From an uncultured Psychrobacter sp. (GTDB lineage Bacteria; Pseudomonadota; Gammaproteobacteria; Pseudomonadales; Moraxellaceae), in assembly GCA_947501045.1 (NCBI GenBank), contig CANMUI010000003.1, positions 248,001-312,000 on the forward strand: a stretch of DNA of 64,000 bases. Reading direction: 5' to 3'. Under the pieces are notes generated by a model. It was not told the origin of the DNA and ran no database searches. It saw only the letters and a list, made by a program, of their open reading frames with translations. This document shows positions 9,014-17,955 of this stretch, piece after piece. The translations under genes and the position numbers were made by a program. Each line of letters begins with the position of its first letter. Position 1 is the stretch's first letter.

Positions 9014-9646
9014 AAAAACCTCCTTGTTTATAACTTTTAGATTTGAACTACATTTATACTATAACATCATTATACAACATGACCATATCGTATTGGTAAT
9101 AACTCACTAGTATTTTTATGGATTTAGTCAAACAATTAATAATTATTTTATGCTTGGTAGTTTAATATATAGTTAAATCAAATTCTGATCTATGGAATTT
9201 ACTTTTTATAAGATATAGCCATAATACAAACAGTTGTTGATATATAAAAATAACAGCATAAAAGTAAGCATTATAAATTTTGTAGAATAACTTTTTAATT
9301 TGACTACTCAAACAATTAATATTTTATATAAAAAATATCGTCTTATTTTATATGTTCTTTATTAAAACTCAATCAATTTAATTTTTGTTGATAAATTAAA
9401 AAGTATAATTTTATTCTAAAAAGATACGATGAGGTTAGAATGTAGAGATTAATAGATTATATGCACACTATTTACCAACCTTATAAATATAAAAGATCTA
9501 CTCTAGTCCATATTCATAAAAAGCTTCCTTCTGAGCTGATCTCATAGGAAGCATGTTTACGATCGTAAGCTACGAAAGAACGAGAAGTATAGGAAAGCTT
9601 TATTTTAATATAAGGGCAAACCTATGGCTTTTTAGTACGTAGCTTT
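9014..9646. other. AT-rich intergenic region upstream of phaB
   Basis: About 630 bp, among the most AT-rich DNA in the window, between hrpA (ending at 9647) and phaB (starting at 9013). It contains no credible ORF on either strand. It should hold the promoter of the pha genes at its left end and the hrpA terminator (9518-9552). No operator could be identified with confidence. Confidence 0.6.
9518..9552 (-). terminator. Probable hrpA terminator
   Basis: Stem GCTTCCT (9523-9529) with AGGAAGC (9546-9552), continued by an inner TGAG/CTCA pairing, and followed on the minus strand by TTTTT (9518-9522). It is about 95 nt past the hrpA stop. Confidence 0.7.
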
Positions 9647-12600
9647 TTAATTCATTCTATCCCACATTTTATTCAAACGCTTAGGCGATACCGCCATGCG
9701 GGTTTTCATCGGCTGGGCGAACAGTTGAATACGATACTCTTCAACCATCCAGCGATATTCGCTAATAGCGGCGTCGCTTGCACGATTGACCAAGCGCTCC
9801 ATATGTACATCCAGTGCGTAAACGCCTTCAATATCTGATTCTAGATTATGCTCAAGGCGTTCAATACGAACCTCTAATGCCTCCAAGTAGCGAGGATACT
9901 GCTGCCAATGACTATAATCCATACGGTAGATAAAATCCGCTAAATATAAATCCGAAAGCTGGTCTTCGATATCATCGATAGACTCGCCAAATATCTCGCG
10001 ATCAAGCATAAGCAGACTTTGGCGAATACGTTGCCAGCGCGTATAGACCTCTTTGAGAGTTTTGATGACTTTTTGACCGGTTAATAAAAAATTACTGACA
10101 ACAACTTCTTGAGTTTTTCTATATTCTTCGAAAGTAAAAGGCAGCTCCTCGCTTAGTTCAACAGCAGCACTATCCGCACTTTCAGGCAAGTCAGTGCTGT
10201 GGTCAAACAACACATAATGCTCCTCTAAAGTCGCATCTAAAGTGGCATCAATGACGATGGTTTTGAGCTTTTCCATATCGCCAAGGGGTGCAAAGGCCAG
10301 TTTAAATATCTTGTCGATTTGGCTGGTAAGCTGTTTTTTCTTTGCACCAAGCTTACCTTTGATTAAGGTTAAAACACCAGTGCGATGCGCCTTTAAGGCG
10401 GCATTGACATCCGTATAATGATGAATCGATACCGCATCCCCAGCCTCATCAGCAACCAGAGCGGAGAACTGCTTCATCACTACGCCAGCACTATGGCGGT
10501 TTTTACTAAAATTATAGTGCTCAGGGAAGTCAGTATGCACGCCTTGCTGTTCATTCACCGCTTGACTGGTCTCACTGGCATGGCGAATTTGCAAAGTTTG
10601 CAGGTCACGACCTTTTTCAATGACGCGATTTTTGTCATCGACTACAGAGATTTGTGGCTGCAAATAACGGTCAATACTGGACGGGTCAAAGTCATCAGGG
10701 GTCACTGACATGATGCCGCGACGAGCCAGCGCGTGGCACAGTTGCTTGAGCAAACCTTGCTCGGCTTCTATTTGTAACTCATCAAACAAGCTATCGGCAG
10801 TATCCGGTATCGGTACAATTTGACGACGAATGTCTTTGGGTAATGACCTAAGCAACTGCAATACCAACTCATAACGCCAGCCTGGCACGCCCCATAACAG
10901 CTCAATAGCATCCAGCTGTGGCAAAGCAGCAAGAGGCACGCGAATGGTCACGCCATCATCGTCGCTGGCTGGATCAAAAACGTAGCGTAGCGGCAATCGT
11001 AAATCGCCTAACTGCCATACCTCAGGAAAGTCACCAGTGGTTGGCGCTTGACTATTAAGTACGTCCTCATCAGTGAAGAATAGATATTTGTTATTGCTCT
11101 TCTCCACCTCAGCGCGCCAATCTTCAAAGGCTTTACGGCTAGCAACATGCTCGGGGATTTTTTTATCGTAAAACTGATATAGCGCCTCCTCATCGACCAA
11201 CAAATCACGGCGACGCAGCTTATCCTCAATACGCTCAACGTAGGCAATTTTATCCATATTATGCTGCAAGAATGGCGCTTGTCGACCTAAGTTACCCGTG
11301 ACTAGACCATCACGGATAAAAATTTCTCGTGACTCGCTCAAATTGACTTGCTCATAATTTGTCAGCTGCTTACTGACGATTATTAAGCCAAATAGGCTAA
11401 TCTGGGCATAGGCTTTGACCCGTCCCGTTTTCTTCGACCAATGCGGCTCAAAGTAATGGTATTTGAGCAAGTCGCCCGCCGCCGAGATAATCCATTCCGG
11501 CTCTATTTTGGCGACATTACGCATAAACACTTGCGAGGTCTCCACCATCTGAAACGCCATCACCCAAGGCGGTGTTTGTTTAAATACTGTACTTGAGGGG
11601 AAAATTTTGGCCTTTTGCTGACGCGCGGCCAGATACTCACCGCGATTTTCAGTCTTATGGGCGATAGTGGATAATAACCCAGTCATCAAAGCACGATGCA
11701 AATGCGCATAACGTACTGCTTTAATTTCCTCATCGTCAACACTGGTAGGATCGTTGTTAAGCGCATCCTTACCGTTGCCTTTGTCAGCAATTAGCTTAAG
11801 CTCGGTGACCATTTGTAGCAGCTGGCGATGAGTTTGATGCCATTCACGCACGCGCGGAAAGCTTAGATAGTGCTTTTTGGCAAACTGGCGACGCTGATTA
11901 TTAGACAGTTTATTGCCGTCTTCGTCTTTTTCAAACAGTGCTTTCCACAAGCTTAGATAGAATAAAAAGTCAGAATCGTCTTGACGAAATAGCGCGTGCT
12001 TTTGGTCGGCTTGTTGGCGTTTATTGGCCGGACGCTCGCGCGGGTCTTGCACCGCAAGCGCAGCAACCACAATTAGCATCTCACGCATACAATCAAAGTC
12101 GCTACCACCGACCAGCATACGTGCCAGCCTCGGGTCAATGGGCATCCGCGCCATCTGCTGACCAGTGCGAGTCAGACGCAGATGGTCGAGACCTGATTTA
12201 CGTTTTGACTTAGCGCTTTGATTCGAAGAAGCCTGTTCACTTTTAGAGGGAATTGCGCCCAGCTCATCAAGCAGTTTGTGACCGTCTGTTACTAAACGGC
12301 TATCAGGCGGCTCAATAAAATCAAAATCATCAACACTGCCTAAACGCAAATTAGCCATTTGTAGAATGACCGACGCCAAGTTGGTACGCAGAATTTCAGG
12401 CTCGGTAAATTCAGGACGGCTGGTAAAGTCCTCCTCAGAATACAGACGGATACAAACGCCCGGTGCAATCCGGCCACAGCGACCTTTACGCTGATTGGCA
12501 GCGGCTTGCGAGATAGCTTCAATCGGCAAGCGCTGGACGCGCGAGCGATACGAGTAGCGCGATATCCGCGCAAATCCTAAGTCAATTACGTAGCGGATAC

Positions 12601-13927
12601 CGGGCACGGTCAATGCAGTCTCGGCAACGTTGGTGGCGATAACGATGCGCCGACCCCGACCGGAGGGCTGGAAGATACGCTGCTGCTCTTCATAAGTCTG
12701 CCGCGCAAATAACGGCAACACTTCGGTGTGCTTGGGCCCATGCTGCTCAAGTACGTCTTGTAGCTCACGAATCTCCGCTTCGGTGGCGGCAAATATCAAG
12801 ATATCTGCTTGATCGGCATGACCTTTGTCCCCAGCATCACTAAAGCATTCCTCAACCGCCGCGACCACAGCACGCGGCAGGTTCTCTTCAAAATCATCGT
12901 AGCTGTCTTCATCAGAGCTGGTCACTGGCTCATCGGTGAGCGGACGATAGCGCACTTCGACCGGGAAACTGCGCCCTTCGACATTAAAGATGGGCGCAGG
13001 TACGTTGCGTTTAAGCTTGTTATCATAATAGCTAAAGTATTCACTAAAGCGCTTGGTATCAAGGGTTGCCGAGGTGATAATCACTTTTAAATCAGGACGC
13101 TTAGGTAGTAGCTTTTTTAAATAGCCCATAATAAAGTCGATATTGAGGCTACGCTCATGCGCCTCATCGATGATGATGGTGTCGTATTTGTTTAAAAACC
13201 TATCGTGACCCAATTCGGCGAGCAAAATACCATCGGTCATCAGCTTGACCACCGACTGAGCCGTACCTTGCTCGTTAAAGCGAATTTTAAAGCTAACGGT
13301 ATTACCTAATTGCTCGCCCAGCTCTTCAGCGATACGGTTGGCAACACTTCTGGCCGCTAGTCGTCTGGGCTGCGTGTGCCCAATTTGCCCCGTGATACCG
13401 CGCCCTGCCATCATAGCCAGCTTAGGCAATTGGGTGGTCTTACCGGAACCTGTCTCCCCTGCCACGATAATGACTTGGTTATCAATAATCGCTTGCACCA
13501 AATCATCAGCGCGTTGGCTGACCGGCAAATCAAGGTTTAGTCTATCAGGCAAATTCTCAGGAATACTATCGATACGCGCCTGTACCGCTTGCTGTGAACG
13601 GGTTTTTATCTTGTCATATTGGGCGCGTTTTTTGGCGAGTTCTTTTTCAAGTTTCTCTTGCTTATCATCGACAGCATTATCATCGTTACTCGCGCTGTTA
13701 TTGGCATTTTTATTAGATGCTTGGTTTTTAGATGCTTTATTTTTTGAAACAGCGGCGCGTGCCAGTTCACGCTCAAGACGGCTGAGATAGTGCTGGTCTT
13801 TGACGAGTACAGGCAAGCTTTCAAAGTCGTTGTTTTCAAAGTCGCTGTTAGAGCTGCTGGCGAAATTACTATCGGAGTTTTTTGAATTTTTCTCGTTATG
13901 AGGCATTGCTATTGAAGTATCAGACAT
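9647..13927 (-). CDS. hrpA: HrpA, DEAH-box ATP-dependent RNA helicase
   Basis: 1426 residues. The first ~120 are Ser/Asn/Lys-rich. Walker A is GETGSGKTT (157-165), the DEAH box is at 254-257 (IIIDEAHERS), SATLDT follows, and motif VI is QRKGRCGRIAPG. The long C-terminal part (after ~residue 620) corresponds to the HrpA-specific helicase-associated and DUF3418 regions. E. coli HrpA (~1300 residues) is linked to mRNA processing and rescue of stalled ribosomes. The gene appears monocistronic: 210 bp separate it from the next upstream gene and it ends at its own hairpin. The Shine-Dalgarno before ATG 13927 is weak. In the 210-bp upstream gap a short open stretch near 14030-14110 (FELMTDDIEELLTERFNNW) may be a gene remnant. 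Confidence 0.96.
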   Translation of the reverse strand: MSDTSIAMPHNEKNSKNSDSNFASSSNSDFENNDFESLPVLVKDQHYLSRLERELARAAVSKNKASKNQASNKNANNSASNDDNAVDDKQEKLEKELAKKRAQYDKIKTRSQQAVQARIDSIPENLPDRLNLDLPVSQRADDLVQAIIDNQVIIVAGETGSGKTTQLPKLAMMAGRGITGQIGHTQPRRLAARSVANRIAEELGEQLGNTVSFKIRFNEQGTAQSVVKLMTDGILLAELGHDRFLNKYDTIIIDEAHERSLNIDFIMGYLKKLLPKRPDLKVIITSATLDTKRFSEYFSYYDNKLKRNVPAPIFNVEGRSFPVEVRYRPLTDEPVTSSDEDSYDDFEENLPRAVVAAVEECFSDAGDKGHADQADILIFAATEAEIRELQDVLEQHGPKHTEVLPLFARQTYEEQQRIFQPSGRGRRIVIATNVAETALTVPGIRYVIDLGFARISRYSYRSRVQRLPIEAISQAAANQRKGRCGRIAPGVCIRLYSEEDFTSRPEFTEPEILRTNLASVILQMANLRLGSVDDFDFIEPPDSRLVTDGHKLLDELGAIPSKSEQASSNQSAKSKRKSGLDHLRLTRTGQQMARMPIDPRLARMLVGGSDFDCMREMLIVVAALAVQDPRERPANKRQQADQKHALFRQDDSDFLFYLSLWKALFEKDEDGNKLSNNQRRQFAKKHYLSFPRVREWHQTHRQLLQMVTELKLIADKGNGKDALNNDPTSVDDEEIKAVRYAHLHRALMTGLLSTIAHKTENRGEYLAARQQKAKIFPSSTVFKQTPPWVMAFQMVETSQVFMRNVAKIEPEWIISAAGDLLKYHYFEPHWSKKTGRVKAYAQISLFGLIIVSKQLTNYEQVNLSESREIFIRDGLVTGNLGRQAPFLQHNMDKIAYVERIEDKLRRRDLLVDEEALYQFYDKKIPEHVASRKAFEDWRAEVEKSNNKYLFFTDEDVLNSQAPTTGDFPEVWQLGDLRLPLRYVFDPASDDDGVTIRVPLAALPQLDAIELLWGVPGWRYELVLQLLRSLPKDIRRQIVPIPDTADSLFDELQIEAEQGLLKQLCHALARRGIMSVTPDDFDPSSIDRYLQPQISVVDDKNRVIEKGRDLQTLQIRHASETSQAVNEQQGVHTDFPEHYNFSKNRHSAGVVMKQFSALVADEAGDAVSIHHYTDVNAALKAHRTGVLTLIKGKLGAKKKQLTSQIDKIFKLAFAPLGDMEKLKTIVIDATLDATLEEHYVLFDHSTDLPESADSAAVELSEELPFTFEEYRKTQEVVVSNFLLTGQKVIKTLKEVYTRWQRIRQSLLMLDREIFGESIDDIEDQLSDLYLADFIYRMDYSHWQQYPRYLEALEVRIERLEHNLESDIEGVYALDVHMERLVNRASDAAISEYRWMVEEYRIQLFAQPMKTRMAVSPKRLNKMWDRMN

Positions 13928-14137
13928 ATTTTGCTTAGGCTATTTATTATTTGGAAGTGCTTAGATTATGGGGTTATTTGGAGCTTGCTTCAAGGTGCTT
14001 ATGATGTGTAGTTGGCAACTATAAACGCATCACCAATTGTTAAAACGCTCGGTTAGAAGCTCTTCAATGTCATCAGTCATAAGCTCAAACTTAAAATGAT
14101 CTAGCTCTATCTAAGCGATCAGAGCATACTGATTTTT

Positions 14138-14455
14138 TCAGTCACTACTCGTATAAATTACCTGTTGCTTACTAGCCGCCTCAGTAAAGAAAGTCTGCAC
14201 CTTGTGCAGTGGTACCCTAGGAAAAGGCAGACGCAGCGAGAGTATTAAGCGCTCAAACGCGACCATCTCATCAGCTAGTTCTTGCGCAATATCAGGCTCG
14301 ATCTGTGGATTGTCATAAAGATTGTCAATCAGCCACGTTAATTGTGGAAAATCTGCATTATCATGAATCTGATAAAGGGTGGGTACTAAATCATCAGGGA
14401 TTCGGCAGCGCGTTTTGCGAATCATACCGTTTTTAAAGTACATATTTAAAGCCAT
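14138..14455 (-). CDS. Hypothetical protein, second gene after DUF1543
   Basis: 105 residues, family not recognised. It starts one base after the TAA of the DUF1543 gene (TAATATG), so the two are almost certainly translationally coupled. The sequence is mixed helical with an acidic central segment (EPDIAQELADEM), no signal peptide, no membrane segment and no Cys pair. The start MALNMYFKNGMIRKTRC is basic. It is likely cytoplasmic; being real rests on coupling and normal composition. Confidence 0.6.
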   Translation of the reverse strand: MALNMYFKNGMIRKTRCRIPDDLVPTLYQIHDNADFPQLTWLIDNLYDNPQIEPDIAQELADEMVAFERLILSLRLPFPRVPLHKVQTFFTEAASKQQVIYTSSD

Positions 14456-14456
14456 A

Positions 14457-15056
14457 TTATTTCAACTTTTTTAAGTTTTTAATGCTCAGATAGCCGACAT
14501 ATTCCTTATCATCAGCGTTTATAAGTTCATAATTATCTTGAGCAATAGGTTCAATTAATAGCTGGACGTTTGAGATAAGGTCATTAACGTTGTAAATATC
14601 ATCGATATCAACTTCAAACTTATCGTCGATGTGGGAAGCGGCATTAAAAGGTGAGTCTTTATTTTTAAAAGTGAACGCTTTATAAAACTCACTTTGTTTA
14701 GCTTGTTTAATAGCTTCGGCTTGACTGGTCGCTACAATAAGTAATTTAAAATGAAACTCTTCAAAACTGCCATGCTGATAGCCGCCTAAATTGATGAAGA
14801 ACAATTTTAGACCGTTATCGTCTTTTTCTGAATGATTTGATTCGTTGGTTTCGACCAATTTGATACTATAATCATCAACTTTGGTGATAGCACGATACGA
14901 ATCAATGTGCCATTTATTTTTGACCTCAGGCCAATGACTATTGATATCTGATATCAATTCATTAACATGATTGGCGACTCCAAAGAACATATCGTGCTGC
15001 TCAACCAAACGACCTTTAGGACGACCGCCAAGTTGTATCATAAATAGTTTTAGCAT
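14457..15056 (-). CDS. DUF1543 family protein with two tandem domain copies
   Basis: 199 residues. The N-terminal copy opens LKLFMIQLGGRPKGRLVEQHD and contains WHIDSYRAITKVDDY; a second copy begins near residue 83 as LKLFFINLGGYQHGSFEEFH. The shared pattern LKLF-x2-LGG-x3-G-x3-E-x-H shows an internal duplication. DUF1543 proteins are small cytoplasmic proteins without established function. The gene is coupled to the 105-residue protein downstream and lies 35 bp after guaD on the same strand. Confidence 0.85.
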   Translation of the reverse strand: MLKLFMIQLGGRPKGRLVEQHDMFFGVANHVNELISDINSHWPEVKNKWHIDSYRAITKVDDYSIKLVETNESNHSEKDDNGLKLFFINLGGYQHGSFEEFHFKLLIVATSQAEAIKQAKQSEFYKAFTFKNKDSPFNAASHIDDKFEVDIDDIYNVNDLISNVQLLIEPIAQDNYELINADDKEYVGYLSIKNLKKLK

Positions 15057-15091
15057 AAAAAATGACCTTGCAAAACTTTAATTTTAGTAAC

Positions 15092-16555
15092 TTATGACGA
15101 ACCCCGATGATAACGACTCACCCCAGCAACAACCGTCTCATTAACGACTCTATTATCACCGAGCATCATCAGCACAAATAAGCGCTCCTCAAGTGTTTTT
15201 GTTTGCGCCATACGCCGCTCTAACAAAGGCGTCGCTGCCATATCTAGCACCACAAAATCCGCTTCCTTATTCGGCATAAAACTGCCAATTTTATCATCCA
15301 GTAGTAACGACTGCGCATTGCCTAAAGTAATCTGATATAAGCCTTGATGGGCGGAGAGTTGATTGTTTTGTAACTGCTGAACTTTATAAGCTTCATTTAA
15401 AGTCACCAGCATCGATAAACTGGTGCCCGCGCCCACATCGGTAGCGATACTGACGCCGGTATAACTCAACGTTTTAGGCAAATCAAATAGCCCACTACCT
15501 AGAAACAAATTGGACGTTGGACAATGCGCTATTTGTGTGCCAGTCGCGCCTAGCCTCTCATACTCAGCGGTTTCAAGATAAATACCATGGGCCAAAGTGC
15601 TATAATGACCCAGCAATCCCATATCTTCATAAACATCCAAATAGCCTTTATGCTTGGGATACAGCTTGCGCACGAGTGCTACTTCATCACGGTTTTCCGC
15701 TAAATGTGTTTGCAGATAAACGTTATCAAAACTAGCATACAGCTCGCCGGCCATCTTTAGCTGCTTTGGCGTTGAAGTAATGGCAAATCTTGGGGTAATG
15801 GCAAAATGTTGACGACCGCGCCCATGCCATTTATCAATCAAATCTTGCGCATCTTTTATACTTTGTTCGGCGGCCACGCACAGATGCGCCGGCGCGTTTT
15901 GGTCCATGAGCACATTACCGGTAATCATGCGCGTATTTAAGTGCTGACTTTCGGTAAAAAAGGCTTCTGCGGACTCAGGGTGACTGGTGGAGAATACCAA
16001 AGCACTGGTGGTGCCATTAGCCAGTAGCTGCTTTAAAAAGAACTGCGCCGTATCATGGGCGACCTCTGGATTAGCAAAATTGGCCTCGGTCACAAAGGTA
16101 TAATTATTAAGCCAGTCCAAAAGCTGCTCACCATAAGCGGCAATCATGTCTATCTGCGGATAATGGACGTGAGTATCGATAAAGCCCGGCATAATCAGCT
16201 TATCCTGATAGTCGTGAATCTCTACTGGCTCGCCGCTGTGTTTATCATCGCTATTAATATTACTGGCATATTCAGCCAATATCGTCTCACTGCGACCATA
16301 ATCTACCATCAAACCCGTCGTATCATCGACAACCAATGCCCCATCAGCGATATATTCAGGATAAACGTTCACCCCTGCGATAACTGGCATAAGAGCAGCG
16401 CTTTTATCGACACTATTTTTATCAATGCTGGTTTTATCAACAGTAGCTGTTTCGGACTGGGTAGCAGCAGTATTAGACACAGTTTCTGAGCGTTTAGCCA
16501 CATCGTCTTCAGTAAGGTAATGCAGCAGCTGCGCTTGGTAGATATGTAGGGTCAT
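15092..16555 (-). CDS. guaD: Guanine deaminase
   Basis: 487 residues; ATG at 16555. It hydrolyses guanine to xanthine and ammonia, feeding XdhAB encoded upstream. Amidohydrolase zinc and active-site motifs appear in order: PGFIDTHVHYPQ (near 125), the guanine-deaminase segment GEQLLDWLNNYTF, THLAENRDE, AHCPTSNLFLGSG and ATDVGAGTSLSM. Residues ~18-55 form a Ser/Thr/Asp/Lys-rich insertion (VDKTSIDKNSVDKS) not expected in the family, probably a surface loop. It lies in the same direction as xdhABC but is separated by a 265-bp structured gap, so it may have its own promoter. Confidence 0.95.
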   Translation of the reverse strand: MTLHIYQAQLLHYLTEDDVAKRSETVSNTAATQSETATVDKTSIDKNSVDKSAALMPVIAGVNVYPEYIADGALVVDDTTGLMVDYGRSETILAEYASNINSDDKHSGEPVEIHDYQDKLIMPGFIDTHVHYPQIDMIAAYGEQLLDWLNNYTFVTEANFANPEVAHDTAQFFLKQLLANGTTSALVFSTSHPESAEAFFTESQHLNTRMITGNVLMDQNAPAHLCVAAEQSIKDAQDLIDKWHGRGRQHFAITPRFAITSTPKQLKMAGELYASFDNVYLQTHLAENRDEVALVRKLYPKHKGYLDVYEDMGLLGHYSTLAHGIYLETAEYERLGATGTQIAHCPTSNLFLGSGLFDLPKTLSYTGVSIATDVGAGTSLSMLVTLNEAYKVQQLQNNQLSAHQGLYQITLGNAQSLLLDDKIGSFMPNKEADFVVLDMAATPLLERRMAQTKTLEERLFVLMMLGDNRVVNETVVAGVSRYHRGSS

Positions 16556-16676
16556 TTATAGGTCTCGTAGGGCTTGGCAGTATTATACGTTTAATAGAAA
16601 TTTTGTTTAATTTGACGGTATGAACTCTCGTAGGCTGGCGTTTTAGCCCTGAGAAGCGTTAAAAAATTGCATTGCT

Positions 16677-16779
16677 AGAAAATTATAAATTTTCTCTTGC
16701 ACTAGGATAAAGGTCTCCCAGACCTTTATTGTTTCCTAGCTCATAGCTTTGCAAGGAAAATTCTTTAAATAGAATTTTC
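16677..16779. other. Nested-hairpin element between xdhC and guaD
   Basis: Three perfect hairpins lie in ~100 bp: 16677-16684/16688-16695 (AGAAAATT), 16708-16716/16720-16728 (TAAAGGTCT, loop CCC) and 16756-16764/16771-16779 (GAAAATTCT). The middle one is extended by CTAGGA/TCCTAG (16702-16707/16734-16739) and enclosed by CTTGC/GCAAG (16696-16700/16751-16755). No clear T-run follows, so a simple terminator does not explain it. It could be a structured RNA, a MITE-like repeat or an mRNA-processing site. Confidence 0.6.
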
Positions 16780-16820
16780 AAAAAGCTTCTGTAAAGTTAA
16801 ATAGTTAAAAGTTTGATAAG

Positions 16821-17942
16821 TTACAGCTGATGATAATACTGCAAAATCTGTGCAGCGATAGATACGGCAACCGCCATTGGTTCTTTACCGCCAATTGGTA
16901 GTCCTATAGGCATGGTTAGTTTATCAACCAGTTGCTGACTATAACCACGCTGTAGTAGCCTATCTTTGAAACGTTTGGCTTTGGTCGCTGAACCAATACA
17001 ACCAACATAAGGAGTTTTGGAGATTTTTGCAGACTCGTTATTGGTTTTAGTATTGCTATCCATAGCGTTTTCTGCATCCGCGATAGTATCTAAAGCCGCA
17101 CGCGCCAGCTCAAAATCAAGGCTATGGTCGTGAGTCATAATAAGGATAAAACGCTGACCGCCTTGCTTAAATAAAGGTTTAAATGCAGGCTCAATAAAGG
17201 GGAGAATAAAATCTACCGGCTCTTCATCGATATGCGCACGAATATGCGCGGGAAGCTGGTAACGGGGGGACGGATTTGCAGTAGAATCTTCATTATCTAA
17301 GTCAGTGTGGTTAGTTTTATTATTAAAAGAGCTAGATTGCTGCGATGAATTAGCGCTGTCTGAGTTGCCCAGTAAATAAGGTTCAAACCGCTCCGCACGG
17401 CTATCTACCCAGTCCACTTGGCAAGGTAATTCTGCCAATACCCTCATCAAAGCCGCGGCCACGTGACCGGCGCCAAAGACCAAAATCGATAAAGGCGGCG
17501 TCACGTTAAAACACTCAAACATCACGGTGACGCTACCACCGCAGCACTGGGCTAATTTTGCCCCCAACGGATAGTGCTTGGTGTAAACGTTATCACGGCG
17601 TACAGCTTTGGGGTTTTCAAAGTCGGTATGGCTATCGATATTAGTCTTAGTATCGTCAGAATCAACGTTTCCAAGTTTTTTACTTCTGGAAATGCTTTTT
17701 TTAGGTTGATTACTATCTATCTCCCCTTTAAGTAATTGCCTTGCCGTGATCACTACGTCATGCTCAAGACCACCGCCGCCAAGCGTATCGCAGCAAGCAT
17801 CAAGGGTGATAATCATCTTGGCTTGTAGCTCGCGCGGCGCTGAACCATTGACTGCAATGACAGTTGCCAAAACATGCGCGGCTCCCGTCTGCTGATAATG
17901 CGCCAAAGCCTCATACCAGCGCGCCAGTATAGGCTGCGTCAT
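16821..17942 (-). CDS. xdhC: XdhC, molybdenum-cofactor sulfuration/insertion chaperone for xanthine dehydrogenase
   Basis: About 373 residues from the ATG at 17942; a GTG at 17963 overlapping the end of xdhB is an alternative that adds seven residues. Family proteins bind molybdenum cofactor, promote its sulfuration and deliver it to XdhB. The N-terminal XdhC domain contains VIAVNGSAPRELQAKM and GGGGLEHDVV; a Cys pair lies in AQCCGGSVTV; the Rossmann-like domain has ILVFGAGHVAAAL; and YVGCIGSATKAKRF matches the C-terminal domain. Two Ser/Asn/Asp-rich insertions (near 95-120 and 205-235) make it longer than many homologues. It follows xdhB immediately, completing an xdhABC operon. Confidence 0.93.
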   Translation of the reverse strand: MTQPILARWYEALAHYQQTGAAHVLATVIAVNGSAPRELQAKMIITLDACCDTLGGGGLEHDVVITARQLLKGEIDSNQPKKSISRSKKLGNVDSDDTKTNIDSHTDFENPKAVRRDNVYTKHYPLGAKLAQCCGGSVTVMFECFNVTPPLSILVFGAGHVAAALMRVLAELPCQVDWVDSRAERFEPYLLGNSDSANSSQQSSSFNNKTNHTDLDNEDSTANPSPRYQLPAHIRAHIDEEPVDFILPFIEPAFKPLFKQGGQRFILIMTHDHSLDFELARAALDTIADAENAMDSNTKTNNESAKISKTPYVGCIGSATKAKRFKDRLLQRGYSQQLVDKLTMPIGLPIGGKEPMAVAVSIAAQILQYYHQL

Positions 17943-17955
17943 CGTTGACCCAAAA

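Noticed and set aside
14030..14110. Short open stretch ending FELMTDDIEELLTERFNNW upstream of hrpA
   Set aside because: No start with ribosome binding site and bounded by stops; possibly a remnant of a gene, too short to call.
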